Source of the DNA: a virus
Length of the DNA: 64,000 bases
Strand: one strand, 5' to 3'
Virus record (IMG/VR): IMGVR_UViG_3300023179_009503
Span: 1 to 64,000 of that record
The position numbers and the translations under genes were made by a program. Below the pieces are notes generated by a model. The model was not told the DNA's origin and ran no database searches. It was given only the letters and a program-made list of their open reading frames with translations. Below are positions 50,059 through 58,297 of the stretch, piece after piece. Positions within the stretch are counted from its first letter, which is position 1. Every line of letters begins with the position of its first letter.

Positions 50059-51135
50059 ATGGATTGCTCTGCTATTACTCCTATAACAGCGTTTCAAAGC
50101 ACTAATCTTAGTAGCAAAATAGATTCTTTCTCTAGATTAGGTGACAGAATTTCCCGTACATTAGGTGCGCCAATGATAAATTTAGAAATACATCATGATC
50201 AACTATTTGAAAATATTTCTATAGCTTGCGAAATGTTTGCAAAGTTTGCCGGGTATACAGAAGAATATCTTATATTTGATTCAGATCTTTATGAAAAAAA
50301 TAAAGGATTAAAACTGGATGAGTTATTTACTATTACACCTTATTTTAATAAGGTAATCGACCCTTCACCCACAGTTTATGCCGCCACTTCTTCTATTCCA
50401 TCTAGTTATTTCCTAACTTCACCTACTCTTTCTTCAACTTATAAAGATGGTATTTTTGAGAATCAAATACTAACACAGACAAATTATTTATCTGTAATTA
50501 ATTTTAATGGCGTACTAGGTGAATACTTTAAACCTTCTTCTAATTCACAAATTAAATTTGTTAATAGTTTTGATTATGATATTATGGACTACAGAAAAGT
50601 AGTTGATATAATAGATTTTGAAGAAGGATCATCTACTGGTGTTAATACCTTATTTACAATTGAGCAAACACTGGCGCAGCAAACATATTTTAGCTATGCA
50701 ATGGGTAATTACGGTTTTGATCTTGTTAGCTGGTATGTATTAAAAGACTGGCTTGAAACGCGTGAAAAGCTTTTAGCAATAAGAAGATATTTCACGTTTG
50801 ATGATAGAACTCAGTATCTTACTTTTTACCCACCACCTAAAACTCCAAGCTCAGGCTCTAGATTTTATGGTATAATAGGTGCATATGTTGAGAAAAGATT
50901 AAAAGATATTATTAAAGAACCTTGGGTCTATCAATATGCATTAGCATTAAGCAAGATAGCTGTTGGTAATGTAAGAGGTAAATATACCGGTACAACGATG
51001 TTCGGTGGTGGGCAAATAAATTATAACGATCTATTATCTCAGGGATTGAGGGAAAAAGAAGAATTAGAAAGAAAGCTTTACGAAAGCGCGCCTGGCTTTG
51101 GAGATGCTGCTCCACCTCAATTTTTTGTTGGATAA
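50059..51135 (+). CDS. gp13: Neck protein gp13
   Basis: The 358-residue protein has LGAPMINLEIHHDQLFENISIACEMFAKFAGY near residue 35 (cf. the gp13 helix where head joins), and a C-terminal WVYQYALALSKIAVGNVRGKYTG plus GGGQINYNDLLSQGLREKEELERKL typical for this family. It works with gp14 (1120). It overlaps gp4 by 1 base. Confidence 0.82.
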   Translation: MDCSAITPITAFQSTNLSSKIDSFSRLGDRISRTLGAPMINLEIHHDQLFENISIACEMFAKFAGYTEEYLIFDSDLYEKNKGLKLDELFTITPYFNKVIDPSPTVYAATSSIPSSYFLTSPTLSSTYKDGIFENQILTQTNYLSVINFNGVLGEYFKPSSNSQIKFVNSFDYDIMDYRKVVDIIDFEEGSSTGVNTLFTIEQTLAQQTYFSYAMGNYGFDLVSWYVLKDWLETREKLLAIRRYFTFDDRTQYLTFYPPPKTPSSGSRFYGIIGAYVEKRLKDIIKEPWVYQYALALSKIAVGNVRGKYTGTTMFGGGQINYNDLLSQGLREKEELERKLYESAPGFGDAAPPQFFVG

Positions 51136-51596
51136 TGATACCCTTAAATAAAAGCGATAAATTTAGACAGGGATTATTTCGTCCAAAAAATACGAGTAAA
51201 TACGTTGGCCGCACTCCACCAGTTTATAGATCAGGGTGGGAATTAAAATTTTTTAGATGGTGTGATGAGAATACTAATGTAGTTGAATGGGCAAGCGAGG
51301 CAGTAATAATACCTTATACAAATCCGCTAGATGGTAAAGTTCATAGATATTATACTGATGGTATAATTGCTATTAAAGAAAATGGTATATTAAACAAATA
51401 TATTATAGAAATTAAACCATCTACTCAAGTAGAAGCTCCAAAACCTGGCAAAAAAAAGCATAGTACTGTAATTTATGAAAATAAGAGATATATACAGAAT
51501 ATGGCTAAGTGGGAATCTGCTAAAAAGTGGTGTAACCAAAGAAATTATAAATTCTTAATATTAACAGAAAAAGAATTGGGACTTAATAAATATTAA
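51135..51596 (+). CDS. gp4: Head completion nuclease-like protein gp4
   Basis: The 153-residue protein has YRSGWELKFFRWCDEN, VVEWASEAVIIPY, HRYYTDGIIAI and NKYIIEIKPSTQV, a TnsA-like endonuclease core (E-x-D-x-E-x-K pattern) as in T4 gp4/50, a protein that completes filled heads. ATG shares its A with the gp13 stop. It is followed by a late promoter for gp21. Confidence 0.82.
   Translation: MIPLNKSDKFRQGLFRPKNTSKYVGRTPPVYRSGWELKFFRWCDENTNVVEWASEAVIIPYTNPLDGKVHRYYTDGIIAIKENGILNKYIIEIKPSTQVEAPKPGKKKHSTVIYENKRYIQNMAKWESAKKWCNQRNYKFLILTEKELGLNKY
51587..51592 (+). promoter_or_regulatory. Late promoter (TAAATA, 5 nt before ATG 51598)
   Basis: Identical context (AATAAATATTAATATG) to that before 3679. 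Confidence 0.72.
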
Positions 51597-51597
51597 T

Positions 51598-52269
51598 ATG
51601 GCGCTTCGTCTACTAGTCGAAACACCTGCTTCTGAAGAGCAGTTTGAATATATTTTAGAGGAAAAAAACCCTAAAGAGCCCGCAAAACTCTATATTCAAG
51701 GTCCTTACATGGTTTGTAATGAAGTAAATAAGAACCAGCGTATTTACGAGCGTGATGATATGCGTCGTGAAGTTGAACGCTATATAAAAGAAATGGTTTC
51801 AACAAACAGAGCGATGGGCGAGCTTAATCATCCCACATCCGCAGAAGTTAATCTAGAGAGAGCCTGCCATCTTGTTACAAATTTAAAATTTGAAGGAAAC
51901 CAGGTAGTAGGAAGATCACAAGTACTTTCAACACCGATGGGTCAGATTGTACGTAATCTTATCAATGATGGTGTAAAGGTAGGAATGTCTAGCCGCGCAC
52001 TTGGAAAATTAAATGAAGAAACAAATGGTATTAATCGTGTAACAGATATGAGATTAATTGCTGTTGATTGTGTAGCTGATCCGTCATGCCCTAAAGCATT
52101 TGTAAATGGAATATTAGAAAGCAAGCAATTTATTTTAAATACTAAAGGTGAACTAGAAGAAGTTTATGATGCTTTCGAAAAATCTATTAATAATTTACCT
52201 CGAAAAGACGTACAAGCTTATTTAAAAGAGCAAATTTTGACGTTTTTTAAATTTTTAAGAACTACTTAA
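51598..52269 (+). CDS. gp21: Prohead maturation protease gp21
   Basis: The 223-residue protein carries ELNHP (H78), a LSTPMGQIVRNLINDGVKVGMSSRALG segment with the active Ser (131-132) and VDCVADPS, matching the herpes/T4-type prohead serine protease. It would cut gp22, gp23 and leader peptides at (L/I)xE sites, as proposed for the leaders in this window. Length equals T4 gp21. Confidence 0.92.
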   Translation: MALRLLVETPASEEQFEYILEEKNPKEPAKLYIQGPYMVCNEVNKNQRIYERDDMRREVERYIKEMVSTNRAMGELNHPTSAEVNLERACHLVTNLKFEGNQVVGRSQVLSTPMGQIVRNLINDGVKVGMSSRALGKLNEETNGINRVTDMRLIAVDCVADPSCPKAFVNGILESKQFILNTKGELEEVYDAFEKSINNLPRKDVQAYLKEQILTFFKFLRTT

Positions 52270-52272
52270 TAT

Positions 52273-52488
52273 ATGAAAAGCCGTAGAAAAAATAGCAAAG
52301 GCAAAATAAATAATTCTATGGCAAAGGCTAAGAAAGACTCAAGGATTGACGAAAATAATAATATTGTTAAATTTTTAAAGTCAATTTCTCAAAAAAATTA
52401 TTCTGAAGCTAATAAATATTTACAGAGCGTCATCGATTCGAAGATTAAATCTAAGATTGGTGGCTCTCTAAAAGAAAAATTATTTTAA
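52273..52488 (+). CDS. Small prohead core-like protein (71 aa)
   Basis: A Lys/Ser-rich small protein ending NIVKFLKSISQKNYSEANKYLQSVIDSKIKSKI, lying between protease gp21 and scaffold gp22. A second in-frame ATG at 52318 could be the start. T4-like genomes have small core genes (67, 68) near here. Assigned by position and composition. Confidence 0.6.
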   Translation: MKSRRKNSKGKINNSMAKAKKDSRIDENNNIVKFLKSISQKNYSEANKYLQSVIDSKIKSKIGGSLKEKLF

Positions 52489-52491
52489 TTT

Positions 52492-53376
52492 ATGGAAACA
52501 AACATTAGCAAAACTCTAAAAGAAGCGACTAAAGATATTCTCACAGAGGATGTTCTTAAGGAAATCGAAACTGCATTTGAAACATCAGTTAATGAAAAAG
52601 TTCAAATTCATGTTGAGAAAGCTCTCGCTGAACAAGATGCTGATTATTCCAAAAAATTAGAGACTTTAGTAGAAGCAATAGATACAGATCATACCAACAA
52701 GCTTAAGAAGGTTGTTGAAGCAATTGATGCTGATCGTGCTGCTAAGCTAAAGACGGTAGTAGAAAAATATGAAGCAGCATTGAATAAAGAAGCTTCTGAG
52801 TTCAAGAATAGCATTGTTGATGAAATAAGCAAATATCTTGATCTCTATATTGATGAAAAACTACCCTCAGCTTCAATTACTGAAGCTGTAAAGAATAAAA
52901 AGGCTATTTCTCTTTTAGAGAATTTACGCCAGGTTCTTGCTGTTGATATGGCACTCGCTAAGGATAATATCCGCGATGCTGTAGTTGATGGGAAGAATAA
53001 AATAGATGAAGCTGCTAGCCAGCTTGAAGCCGCTACAAAAGAAGTAGCTAGATTGTCAGAAGAGAATAAGAAGCTCTCCGCTAAAGTAATGCTTGAGGAA
53101 AGAGTTTCTAAGCTCGAAGAAGACAAAAAGACTTACATGAAGAAAATGCTTAATGGTAAGTCTGCAGAGTTTATTAAAGAGAACTTTGACTACACTTTGA
53201 AGCTGTTTGAAAAGACAGAAGAAGAGCGGCTGAAAGCATTAAAAACGGAAGCGGTTTCTGAAACTGTATCTGCACAAGTTGATAGACCAGTAATTGAAGA
53301 AGCTGTACAGCCCCAGGAAGTAAATGAAGCAGATCCAATGTTTAATACTTACATGGGCGAGCTTTCGAAGTATTAA
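52492..53376 (+). CDS. gp22: Prohead scaffold gp22
   Basis: The 294-residue protein is almost entirely helical and highly charged (Glu/Lys/Ala), with long coiled coils and a final EADPMFNTYMGELSKY tail matching the conserved end of T4-like scaffolds. LKE|A near the N-terminus fits protease cleavage. It lies directly before gp23 in the normal T4 order. Confidence 0.9.
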   Translation: METNISKTLKEATKDILTEDVLKEIETAFETSVNEKVQIHVEKALAEQDADYSKKLETLVEAIDTDHTNKLKKVVEAIDADRAAKLKTVVEKYEAALNKEASEFKNSIVDEISKYLDLYIDEKLPSASITEAVKNKKAISLLENLRQVLAVDMALAKDNIRDAVVDGKNKIDEAASQLEAATKEVARLSEENKKLSAKVMLEERVSKLEEDKKTYMKKMLNGKSAEFIKENFDYTLKLFEKTEEERLKALKTEAVSETVSAQVDRPVIEEAVQPQEVNEADPMFNTYMGELSKY

Positions 53377-53412
53377 TTTTGCTTTTGTTGAGGGTTTAAC
53401 CCCTGAATAGTT

Positions 53413-53440
53413 TATAAAAGGTCGACATATTATATTGGAG
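53413..53440 (+). promoter_or_regulatory. gp23 leader: TATAAAAG element and GGAG ribosome site
   Basis: TATAAAAG at 53413-53420 is a relaxed late-type element. GGAG at 53437-53440 lies 13 nt before the ATG. Unlike most late genes here, gp23 therefore seems to have a real leader of about 25-30 nt with a Shine-Dalgarno, which fits high translation of the major capsid protein. Confidence 0.45.
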
Positions 53441-53453
53441 AAATATAATTTAT

Positions 53454-54977
53454 ATGGCTAAACAAATTCGTCCTACACAGGCTTACATTGATGAGTCACG
53501 CGCTAAGGTACTTCTCGAGAAGTGGGGTCCAGTTCTGGATTACTCTTCCGATAACGTCCGCGCTATCGAAGACGATCACACACGCTTAAACACCGCTATC
53601 CTTTTGGAAAACCAAGAGAAGTGGTGCTTTGAGGCTAGCAACACAGTCGGTGGAAACACTGGCGTATTCGGCGGCGCTATTAATAATGGCGCTTACGGTA
53701 ACCAGTTCCCTTCACAGAATGATAATGCTTACGCCCCAGGCGATGCGCGTCTACCGAAGATCCTCATCCCGATGATTCGCCGTACGTTCCCTGAGTTGAT
53801 CACTAACGAAATCGTTGGTGTTCAGCCCATGAGCGGTCCAGTAGGTCTTGCTTTTGCCCTCCGTTATAAGTACGAACCCACCAGCTTAGGTTACAATCCC
53901 GATGGCAAGATCGACGCAAGCAACTCTACAACAAAGTATGCTAGCTCGTTCTTACAGTCATTGTCGACAAACCCTGAGCTAGGGTATCAGTTCCTCGCTT
54001 CCGGCTTTACCGGAACGCAGCAGCCACAATTGTCGGGTAATTCCGACTTCACAATGCTAACACAAGATCAGGGTGTTGCTCAGCTACTCGGCCAGTTCGA
54101 GTTGAATGCAAACATTCCTCAGGTCGTTGTAAGCTTTGAGAAGACAGCAGTCGAGGCCGGCACACGCCGTCTCGCCGCTCGCTGGTCAGTTGAGCTCGAG
54201 CAGGATCTTAAGAACATGAACGGTATCGATATCGATACTGAGCTCACAAACGCTATGTCGTATGAGCTACAGGCCGAAATCGACCGTGAAATGATCATTC
54301 GCATGATCCAGACAGCACTCAATGCTGGCTACGGCACAGGTTATTCAATCTGGTCGCCCGTATCAGCAGACGGTCGCTGGCTCGTTGAACGTAATCGTGA
54401 CTTCTATCAGAGACTAATCGTCGAAGCTAATCGTATTGCAGTACGTAATCGCCGTGGTTCTGCCAACTTCGTTGTTGCAACACCTCGCGTTTGCGCTATC
54501 CTAGAAATGCTCCCTGAATTCCAGTGGGTACCAGTACAGGGTAATGTTAATACACAGCCCGTCGGTGTTGCAAAAGTAGGTTCGCTGGGTGGCAGGTTCA
54601 ACGTTTACCGTGATACTCGTACAGAAGCTCAGGCTGAAGCTTATAATACTGGTGGCATCCCTCCTGGTAATTTCCAGGGTCAGGGCTGGCCAACAGCTTA
54701 TGGCACCCAGAACTTCTCGCGTCAAGTACGCCTCGAGTATGCACTCCTTGGTTACAAGGGCCCGGAATTCTACGACACTGGTATCATCTATTGTCCGTAC
54801 ATCCCGGTAATGGTTCAGAGAACGATTGGTCCTAATGATTTTGCTCCTCGCGTTGGCTTACTAACACGTTATGGTGTAGTAGACAACATCTTTGGTGCTA
54901 ATCTTTACTACCACGTCATTATTCTCAAGAACCTCGGTACTCCGTTTGTTCCTGGAACACAGTCGGTCTACTTCTAA
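53454..54977 (+). CDS. gp23: Major capsid protein gp23
   Basis: The 507-residue HK97-fold protein has the gp23 block LIPMIRRTFPELITNEIVGVQPMSGPVGLAFALRYKY (residues 104-140), SFEKTAVEAGTRRLAARWSVELEQDLKNMNGID and the LTRYGVV end. Prohead cleavage is predicted after E60 (CFE|ASN), the same place as T4. The codon use is markedly GC-richer than nearby genes, typical for a very highly expressed gene. Part of its N-arm is repeated in the small protein at 25683. A strong terminator follows. Confidence 0.97.
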   Translation: MAKQIRPTQAYIDESRAKVLLEKWGPVLDYSSDNVRAIEDDHTRLNTAILLENQEKWCFEASNTVGGNTGVFGGAINNGAYGNQFPSQNDNAYAPGDARLPKILIPMIRRTFPELITNEIVGVQPMSGPVGLAFALRYKYEPTSLGYNPDGKIDASNSTTKYASSFLQSLSTNPELGYQFLASGFTGTQQPQLSGNSDFTMLTQDQGVAQLLGQFELNANIPQVVVSFEKTAVEAGTRRLAARWSVELEQDLKNMNGIDIDTELTNAMSYELQAEIDREMIIRMIQTALNAGYGTGYSIWSPVSADGRWLVERNRDFYQRLIVEANRIAVRNRRGSANFVVATPRVCAILEMLPEFQWVPVQGNVNTQPVGVAKVGSLGGRFNVYRDTRTEAQAEAYNTGGIPPGNFQGQGWPTAYGTQNFSRQVRLEYALLGYKGPEFYDTGIIYCPYIPVMVQRTIGPNDFAPRVGLLTRYGVVDNIFGANLYYHVIILKNLGTPFVPGTQSVYF

Positions 54978-55034
54978 GAAGTACATCGGTTTAGAAAAAG
55001 AAAGTAATTTTCACCTGGTAAGTCCCAGGAACTT

Positions 55035-55066
55035 TAAAAAAGGGCATCTTGCGGTGCCCTTTTTTA
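55035..55066 (+). terminator. Rho-independent terminator after gp23
   Basis: AGGGCA (55041-55046) pairs with TGCCCT (55055-55060), extended by A- and T-runs, with an 8-nt loop and T5-6. It closes the head operon. Confidence 0.92.
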
Positions 55067-55098
55067 TGTTTAAATTCAAAAAAAACACATAAAAAGAA

Positions 55099-55104
55099 TA
55101 AATA
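55099..55104 (+). promoter_or_regulatory. Late promoter (TAAATA, 5 nt before ATG 55110)
   Basis: AATAAATATTTGTATG: TAAATA, TTTGT, ATG. Confidence 0.7.
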
Positions 55105-55109
55105 TTTGT

Positions 55110-55478
55110 ATGGCATTAACAATATTTTCTAATATAGTAGCTGACCCTGCAGCAACACTACCTACAGCTTTTAACCTAACAACATCAAATAACGGTGTTA
55201 CAGCTACAAGCTTAGGCAGCAATGCAAAAGCTATTTTGTTTAATGCAAAAACAACAACATCTACTTGGAATAATCTACAATTTTTAGTAGATGGTGTTAC
55301 AACCTCGTTTGCTGTTGCTAATGAATATAATGGTGAAACCTTTGCTTTATTACTTAATAGTGGCGATTCTTATACATATACAATCAATACTGCCTCGGTA
55401 TTACAGAAACTTTCTGCCTATAATGCTTATGATTCAATAAGCACTGAAAAAACAAGACTTTGGAACTTAAACGGTTAA
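55110..55478 (+). CDS. Small late structural-type protein (122 aa)
   Basis: A Thr/Ala/Asn-rich beta protein with even strand spacing, suited to a capsid decoration or fibre-tip domain. It has an own late promoter right after the gp23 terminator. No family recognised; a head-associated role is inferred from location. It meets the queF gene end to end. Confidence 0.65.
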   Translation: MALTIFSNIVADPAATLPTAFNLTTSNNGVTATSLGSNAKAILFNAKTTTSTWNNLQFLVDGVTTSFAVANEYNGETFALLLNSGDSYTYTINTASVLQKLSAYNAYDSISTEKTRLWNLNG

Positions 55479-55479
55479 T

Positions 55480-56394
55480 TTACTGCCTTACAGTCTTAGT
55501 AAAATACTTATATTCGTCTATTAGCGCTTTATCTAGAAGACTATAGTTACTAGCTCTTGTAGGGTTAATATCAATACCACCGCGCCTTACGTATAGACAG
55601 CTCACAACAAGCTCTTCAGGTTTAAACAGTCTAAATAAACGCATATAAATTGTTTCACAAATCTCCTCATGAAAATGACATTCATCTCTAAAAGAAACAA
55701 TATATTGTAAAAGAGATGTTTGATTAATCTCATACTTGCCTTTATAGTGAATATAAACATCGCCCCAATCAGGTTGAGAAGTAACTCTACAATTACTCTT
55801 TAATAAAGCAGAATGAAATCTTTGTACTTTAGCTTCAGGGATCTCTATTGCAGATAAAATAGAAGGATCCTCTACATATGATCTAGATTGTATCATAGTA
55901 ACATCAATATTATTTTCAAGTGTAGGATAATCTTTATTGCTAAATACCGGTGGATAATACAAATCGTCTGACACCGCAGCCGTAGATCTTACATATACTT
56001 TGACATCCGTCTCAAGTAAACTGGACAAATCCTTTGCAATAGTACTCTGTAATTCGTTTAATACTTGAATCATGTTACCTTTAAATACTTGCATATTAAA
56101 AGAATTCATGTATAGCTTAATAGACTTTGATTCTACAATATACTTGTTCTTAGCAGGATAAACTATTTTAGCAATTGCTGCAATAGGCATACCTTCCTGT
56201 GTTAAGCAAGAAACTTCATATGCATTCCAAATATCAAAACCACCGAAAGGTGCGTTTTCGTCTGTGATATCTAAATGCTTACGATTGTTGATTCTTGGCT
56301 CACGTACTAAAAGTGAAGGATCATAAGTCGACTTATACCCTGTTACTTTACCTAAATGCTTCGAAATGTTGCTATTGTCTAATACCTTGTTCAT
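55480..56394 (-). CDS. queF: NADPH-dependent preQ0 reductase QueF (bimodular)
   Basis: The 304-residue protein is the long, two-domain type: the QueF motif ESKSIKLYMNSFN (88-100) in the N-terminal domain, then SNCRVTSQPDWG (200-211) with the catalytic Cys202 and Asp209, and CHFHEE near 239-244. It ends with RRGGIDINP. It reduces preQ0 to preQ1. Its presence predicts preQ1-type rather than preQ0-type DNA. Full length; last gene of the five- to six-gene minus operon. Confidence 0.94.
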   Translation of the reverse strand: MNKVLDNSNISKHLGKVTGYKSTYDPSLLVREPRINNRKHLDITDENAPFGGFDIWNAYEVSCLTQEGMPIAAIAKIVYPAKNKYIVESKSIKLYMNSFNMQVFKGNMIQVLNELQSTIAKDLSSLLETDVKVYVRSTAAVSDDLYYPPVFSNKDYPTLENNIDVTMIQSRSYVEDPSILSAIEIPEAKVQRFHSALLKSNCRVTSQPDWGDVYIHYKGKYEINQTSLLQYIVSFRDECHFHEEICETIYMRLFRLFKPEELVVSCLYVRRGGIDINPTRASNYSLLDKALIDEYKYFTKTVRQ

Positions 56395-56959
56395 ATAGTT
56401 TAATTTTAATCTGTTCTAAGCGTTCTTCAACTGTTCCTTTTAAAATAGTTACTCTATCTCTCCATGAAGGTTGATTCAAATAATGATCTTCGTATAAATC
56501 TATAATAGCATTCCTAAACTCAATATCAGTACTTCTCTCTCCGTCATCAACTAACTTAATTTCATGAGGATCAGGATAAAAAATAATATCATACTCATTA
56601 TAAAATCTGTACCAATAATGAACTGCTTGTTGCCATACTTGCTGAGTTACTAATTTCTTTTTAAAGAAATATTCTGTATAAACCAACCCGTCAAGCAGAC
56701 ATCTATCATGAACAACGCCTTTACACCAATCGCCCATACCCCTACATGTAAATAAATTCTTTAGTTCTTCGTTTATAATTAACAATTGAGTTATATCATT
56801 AGCACCTTCTTCATTAATAGGTATATTACATTCATCTCTTATTTTTCTTGTAACTTCATCAATATAAAAGAATTTATCAAAAATACCACCACTACTCTTC
56901 ATTAATTTAAGCAAAGTAGTCTTGCCCGAACATTGCGGCCCAGTAAACGTAATATTCAT
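56372..56959 (-). CDS. P-loop kinase-like protein next to queF (195 aa)
   Basis: Walker A GPQCSGKT (7-14), a YIDEVTRKIRDE segment and HDRCLLDGLVYTEYFF resemble AAA_28-type kinases and the protein at 38819. It overlaps queF by 23 bases. ATG at 56959 with TATAAT 6 nt upstream. It may phosphorylate a nucleoside or a deazaguanine derivative. Substrate not shown by the sequence. Confidence 0.75.
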   Translation of the reverse strand: MNITFTGPQCSGKTTLLKLMKSSGGIFDKFFYIDEVTRKIRDECNIPINEEGANDITQLLIINEELKNLFTCRGMGDWCKGVVHDRCLLDGLVYTEYFFKKKLVTQQVWQQAVHYWYRFYNEYDIIFYPDPHEIKLVDDGERSTDIEFRNAIIDLYEDHYLNQPSWRDRVTILKGTVEERLEQIKIKLYEQGIRQ

Positions 56960-56965
56960 TAAACT

Positions 56966-56971
56966 ATTATA
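56966..56971 (-). promoter_or_regulatory. TATAAT promoter, leaderless geometry, kinase-queF
   Basis: TATAAT, 6 nt (AGTTTA), ATG at 56959. Confidence 0.5.
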
Positions 56972-56981
56972 TACTAAGAAC

Positions 56982-57329
56982 TTACTTACACCACTTTTTT
57001 CTTTTAACTATTTCTGCAATAATACAATAAACAGAAGTATCACTAAAAGCATCAAATATAGGCTCATTAGCTGACTCAAATGTCTTTTTACGTAGAACTA
57101 AATTAATTAGACGTTGTATTTTATCATTTAATCTTACCACTATAGCGGATATTGATGCAACAATATCTTCTTTTTTATGAAGATCTGAACCAAGACTTAT
57201 ATTATGCGGGCCGTAGTCAAATTGCTTTTTGCAAAATGTTTCATATTGCTCGCGTTGAATTTTTTTAAATTCTTCACAAGTCTCAGGATACGTGGCTTCA
57301 ACGCTCTTAATATAGTCTTCCGGATTCAC
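56982..57329 (-). CDS. DUF1599-like protein (nucleotide-modification-associated, 115 aa)
   Basis: The segment FCKKQFDYGPHNISLG, KKEDIVASISAIVVRLNDKIQRLINLVLRK and DAFSDTSVYCIIAEIV fits DUF1599, a family I recall as linked to nucleotide modification in phages. It overlaps the GMP-reductase-like gene by 4 bases. A helical regulatory or carrier role in the modification operon is possible. Confidence 0.7.
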   Translation of the reverse strand: MNPEDYIKSVEATYPETCEEFKKIQREQYETFCKKQFDYGPHNISLGSDLHKKEDIVASISAIVVRLNDKIQRLINLVLRKKTFESANEPIFDAFSDTSVYCIIAEIVKRKKWCK

Positions 57330-58297
57330 AATCTTACCCCGTAACCAACTTTACTTAAACTAAGAGTATTTAAATTGCAACCCCCCGCATAACTAATAGC
57401 GCTTTGCAAGTCCTGTGTAATTTCTAAAAGCTTTTCTTCGTAAGTAAAAGAATCGGTTTCCATAAGCTTCATTGTACCTTCAATGTTCTTTTTATCCATC
57501 TTATTGTGTATGCTAGCAGATCCGTAGTACTGTTTATATCGTCGTCCAGAAGCGTCTTTTACTACCGGTGCGGGGCTATCTGAACATGCAGCAAATATTG
57601 ACCCACACATAACTATCTTAGCTCCTGCAACTAAAGCTTTCGCTATATCACCATTACAGCGAACACCTCCATCCGCAATAATAGGTATATCAAAATTTGT
57701 TGCATCATTATTAGCACACTCCATAACACAACTAAACATTGGATAAGTAAATCCTGTTTTATCTTTTGTAGTACAAGCATAGCCGCCTCCTATACCAACC
57801 TTAACTGCATCAGCACCCGCCATAGCTAAATATTCTACCCCATTACGTGTTGCAACATTACCTGCAATTACTTTTGTGTTAGGCAAATTATCCTTAATTA
57901 TTTTAATTTGATCAGCGACTTTAGAGTGATGTCCGTGTGCGACATCTATAGTAATAAAATCCACTCTAAGCTTATGGTTACCTAAATTATTAATTAAAGC
58001 TTTATCTTTAAATTGTATTCCCACGCTAATTGAAACATTATTAAAACACGCCTCGTTTGCATCTCTGACAAATGCAAAAATATCATGATCAAACCTATGC
58101 ATAATGTAAAAATAATGCTTTGAATCTAACATTTGACAAGTATCAAAATCAACACAGCATTTCATATTCGCCGGTACCACTGGTAAGCGAAAGGTTTTAT
58201 CTAAAAAATTTACCTCCGTACTAATGTCTGCTCTTGTTCGAACAGAATTAAAGTTTGGCTTTAAAAAAACGTTTTCGTAATGTAAGGATATGTCCAT
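57326..58297 (-). CDS. GMP reductase / IMP dehydrogenase family enzyme
   Basis: The 323-residue TIM-barrel protein has AGNVATRNGVEYL, the loop VGIGGGYACTTKDKTGF with catalytic Cys175, PIIADGGVRCNGDIAKALVAGA and YYGSAS, all IMPDH/GMPR signatures. The absence of CBS domains and the length favour GMP reductase (GMP to IMP). It could shift purine pools, or lower free guanine nucleotides competing with modified bases. It shares bases at both ends with its neighbours. Confidence 0.85.
   Translation of the reverse strand: MDISLHYENVFLKPNFNSVRTRADISTEVNFLDKTFRLPVVPANMKCCVDFDTCQMLDSKHYFYIMHRFDHDIFAFVRDANEACFNNVSISVGIQFKDKALINNLGNHKLRVDFITIDVAHGHHSKVADQIKIIKDNLPNTKVIAGNVATRNGVEYLAMAGADAVKVGIGGGYACTTKDKTGFTYPMFSCVMECANNDATNFDIPIIADGGVRCNGDIAKALVAGAKIVMCGSIFAACSDSPAPVVKDASGRRYKQYYGSASIHNKMDKKNIEGTMKLMETDSFTYEEKLLEITQDLQSAISYAGGCNLNTLSLSKVGYGVRL

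Noticed and set aside
53386-53402. Terminator before gp23 (GGGTTTAACCCC)
   Set aside because: The stem is very short and not followed by a T-run; it could not be supported as terminator.
54119-54810. Several frames inside gp23 on both strands
   Set aside because: Overlap a certain, highly conserved gene; GC-rich codons make spurious frames longer.
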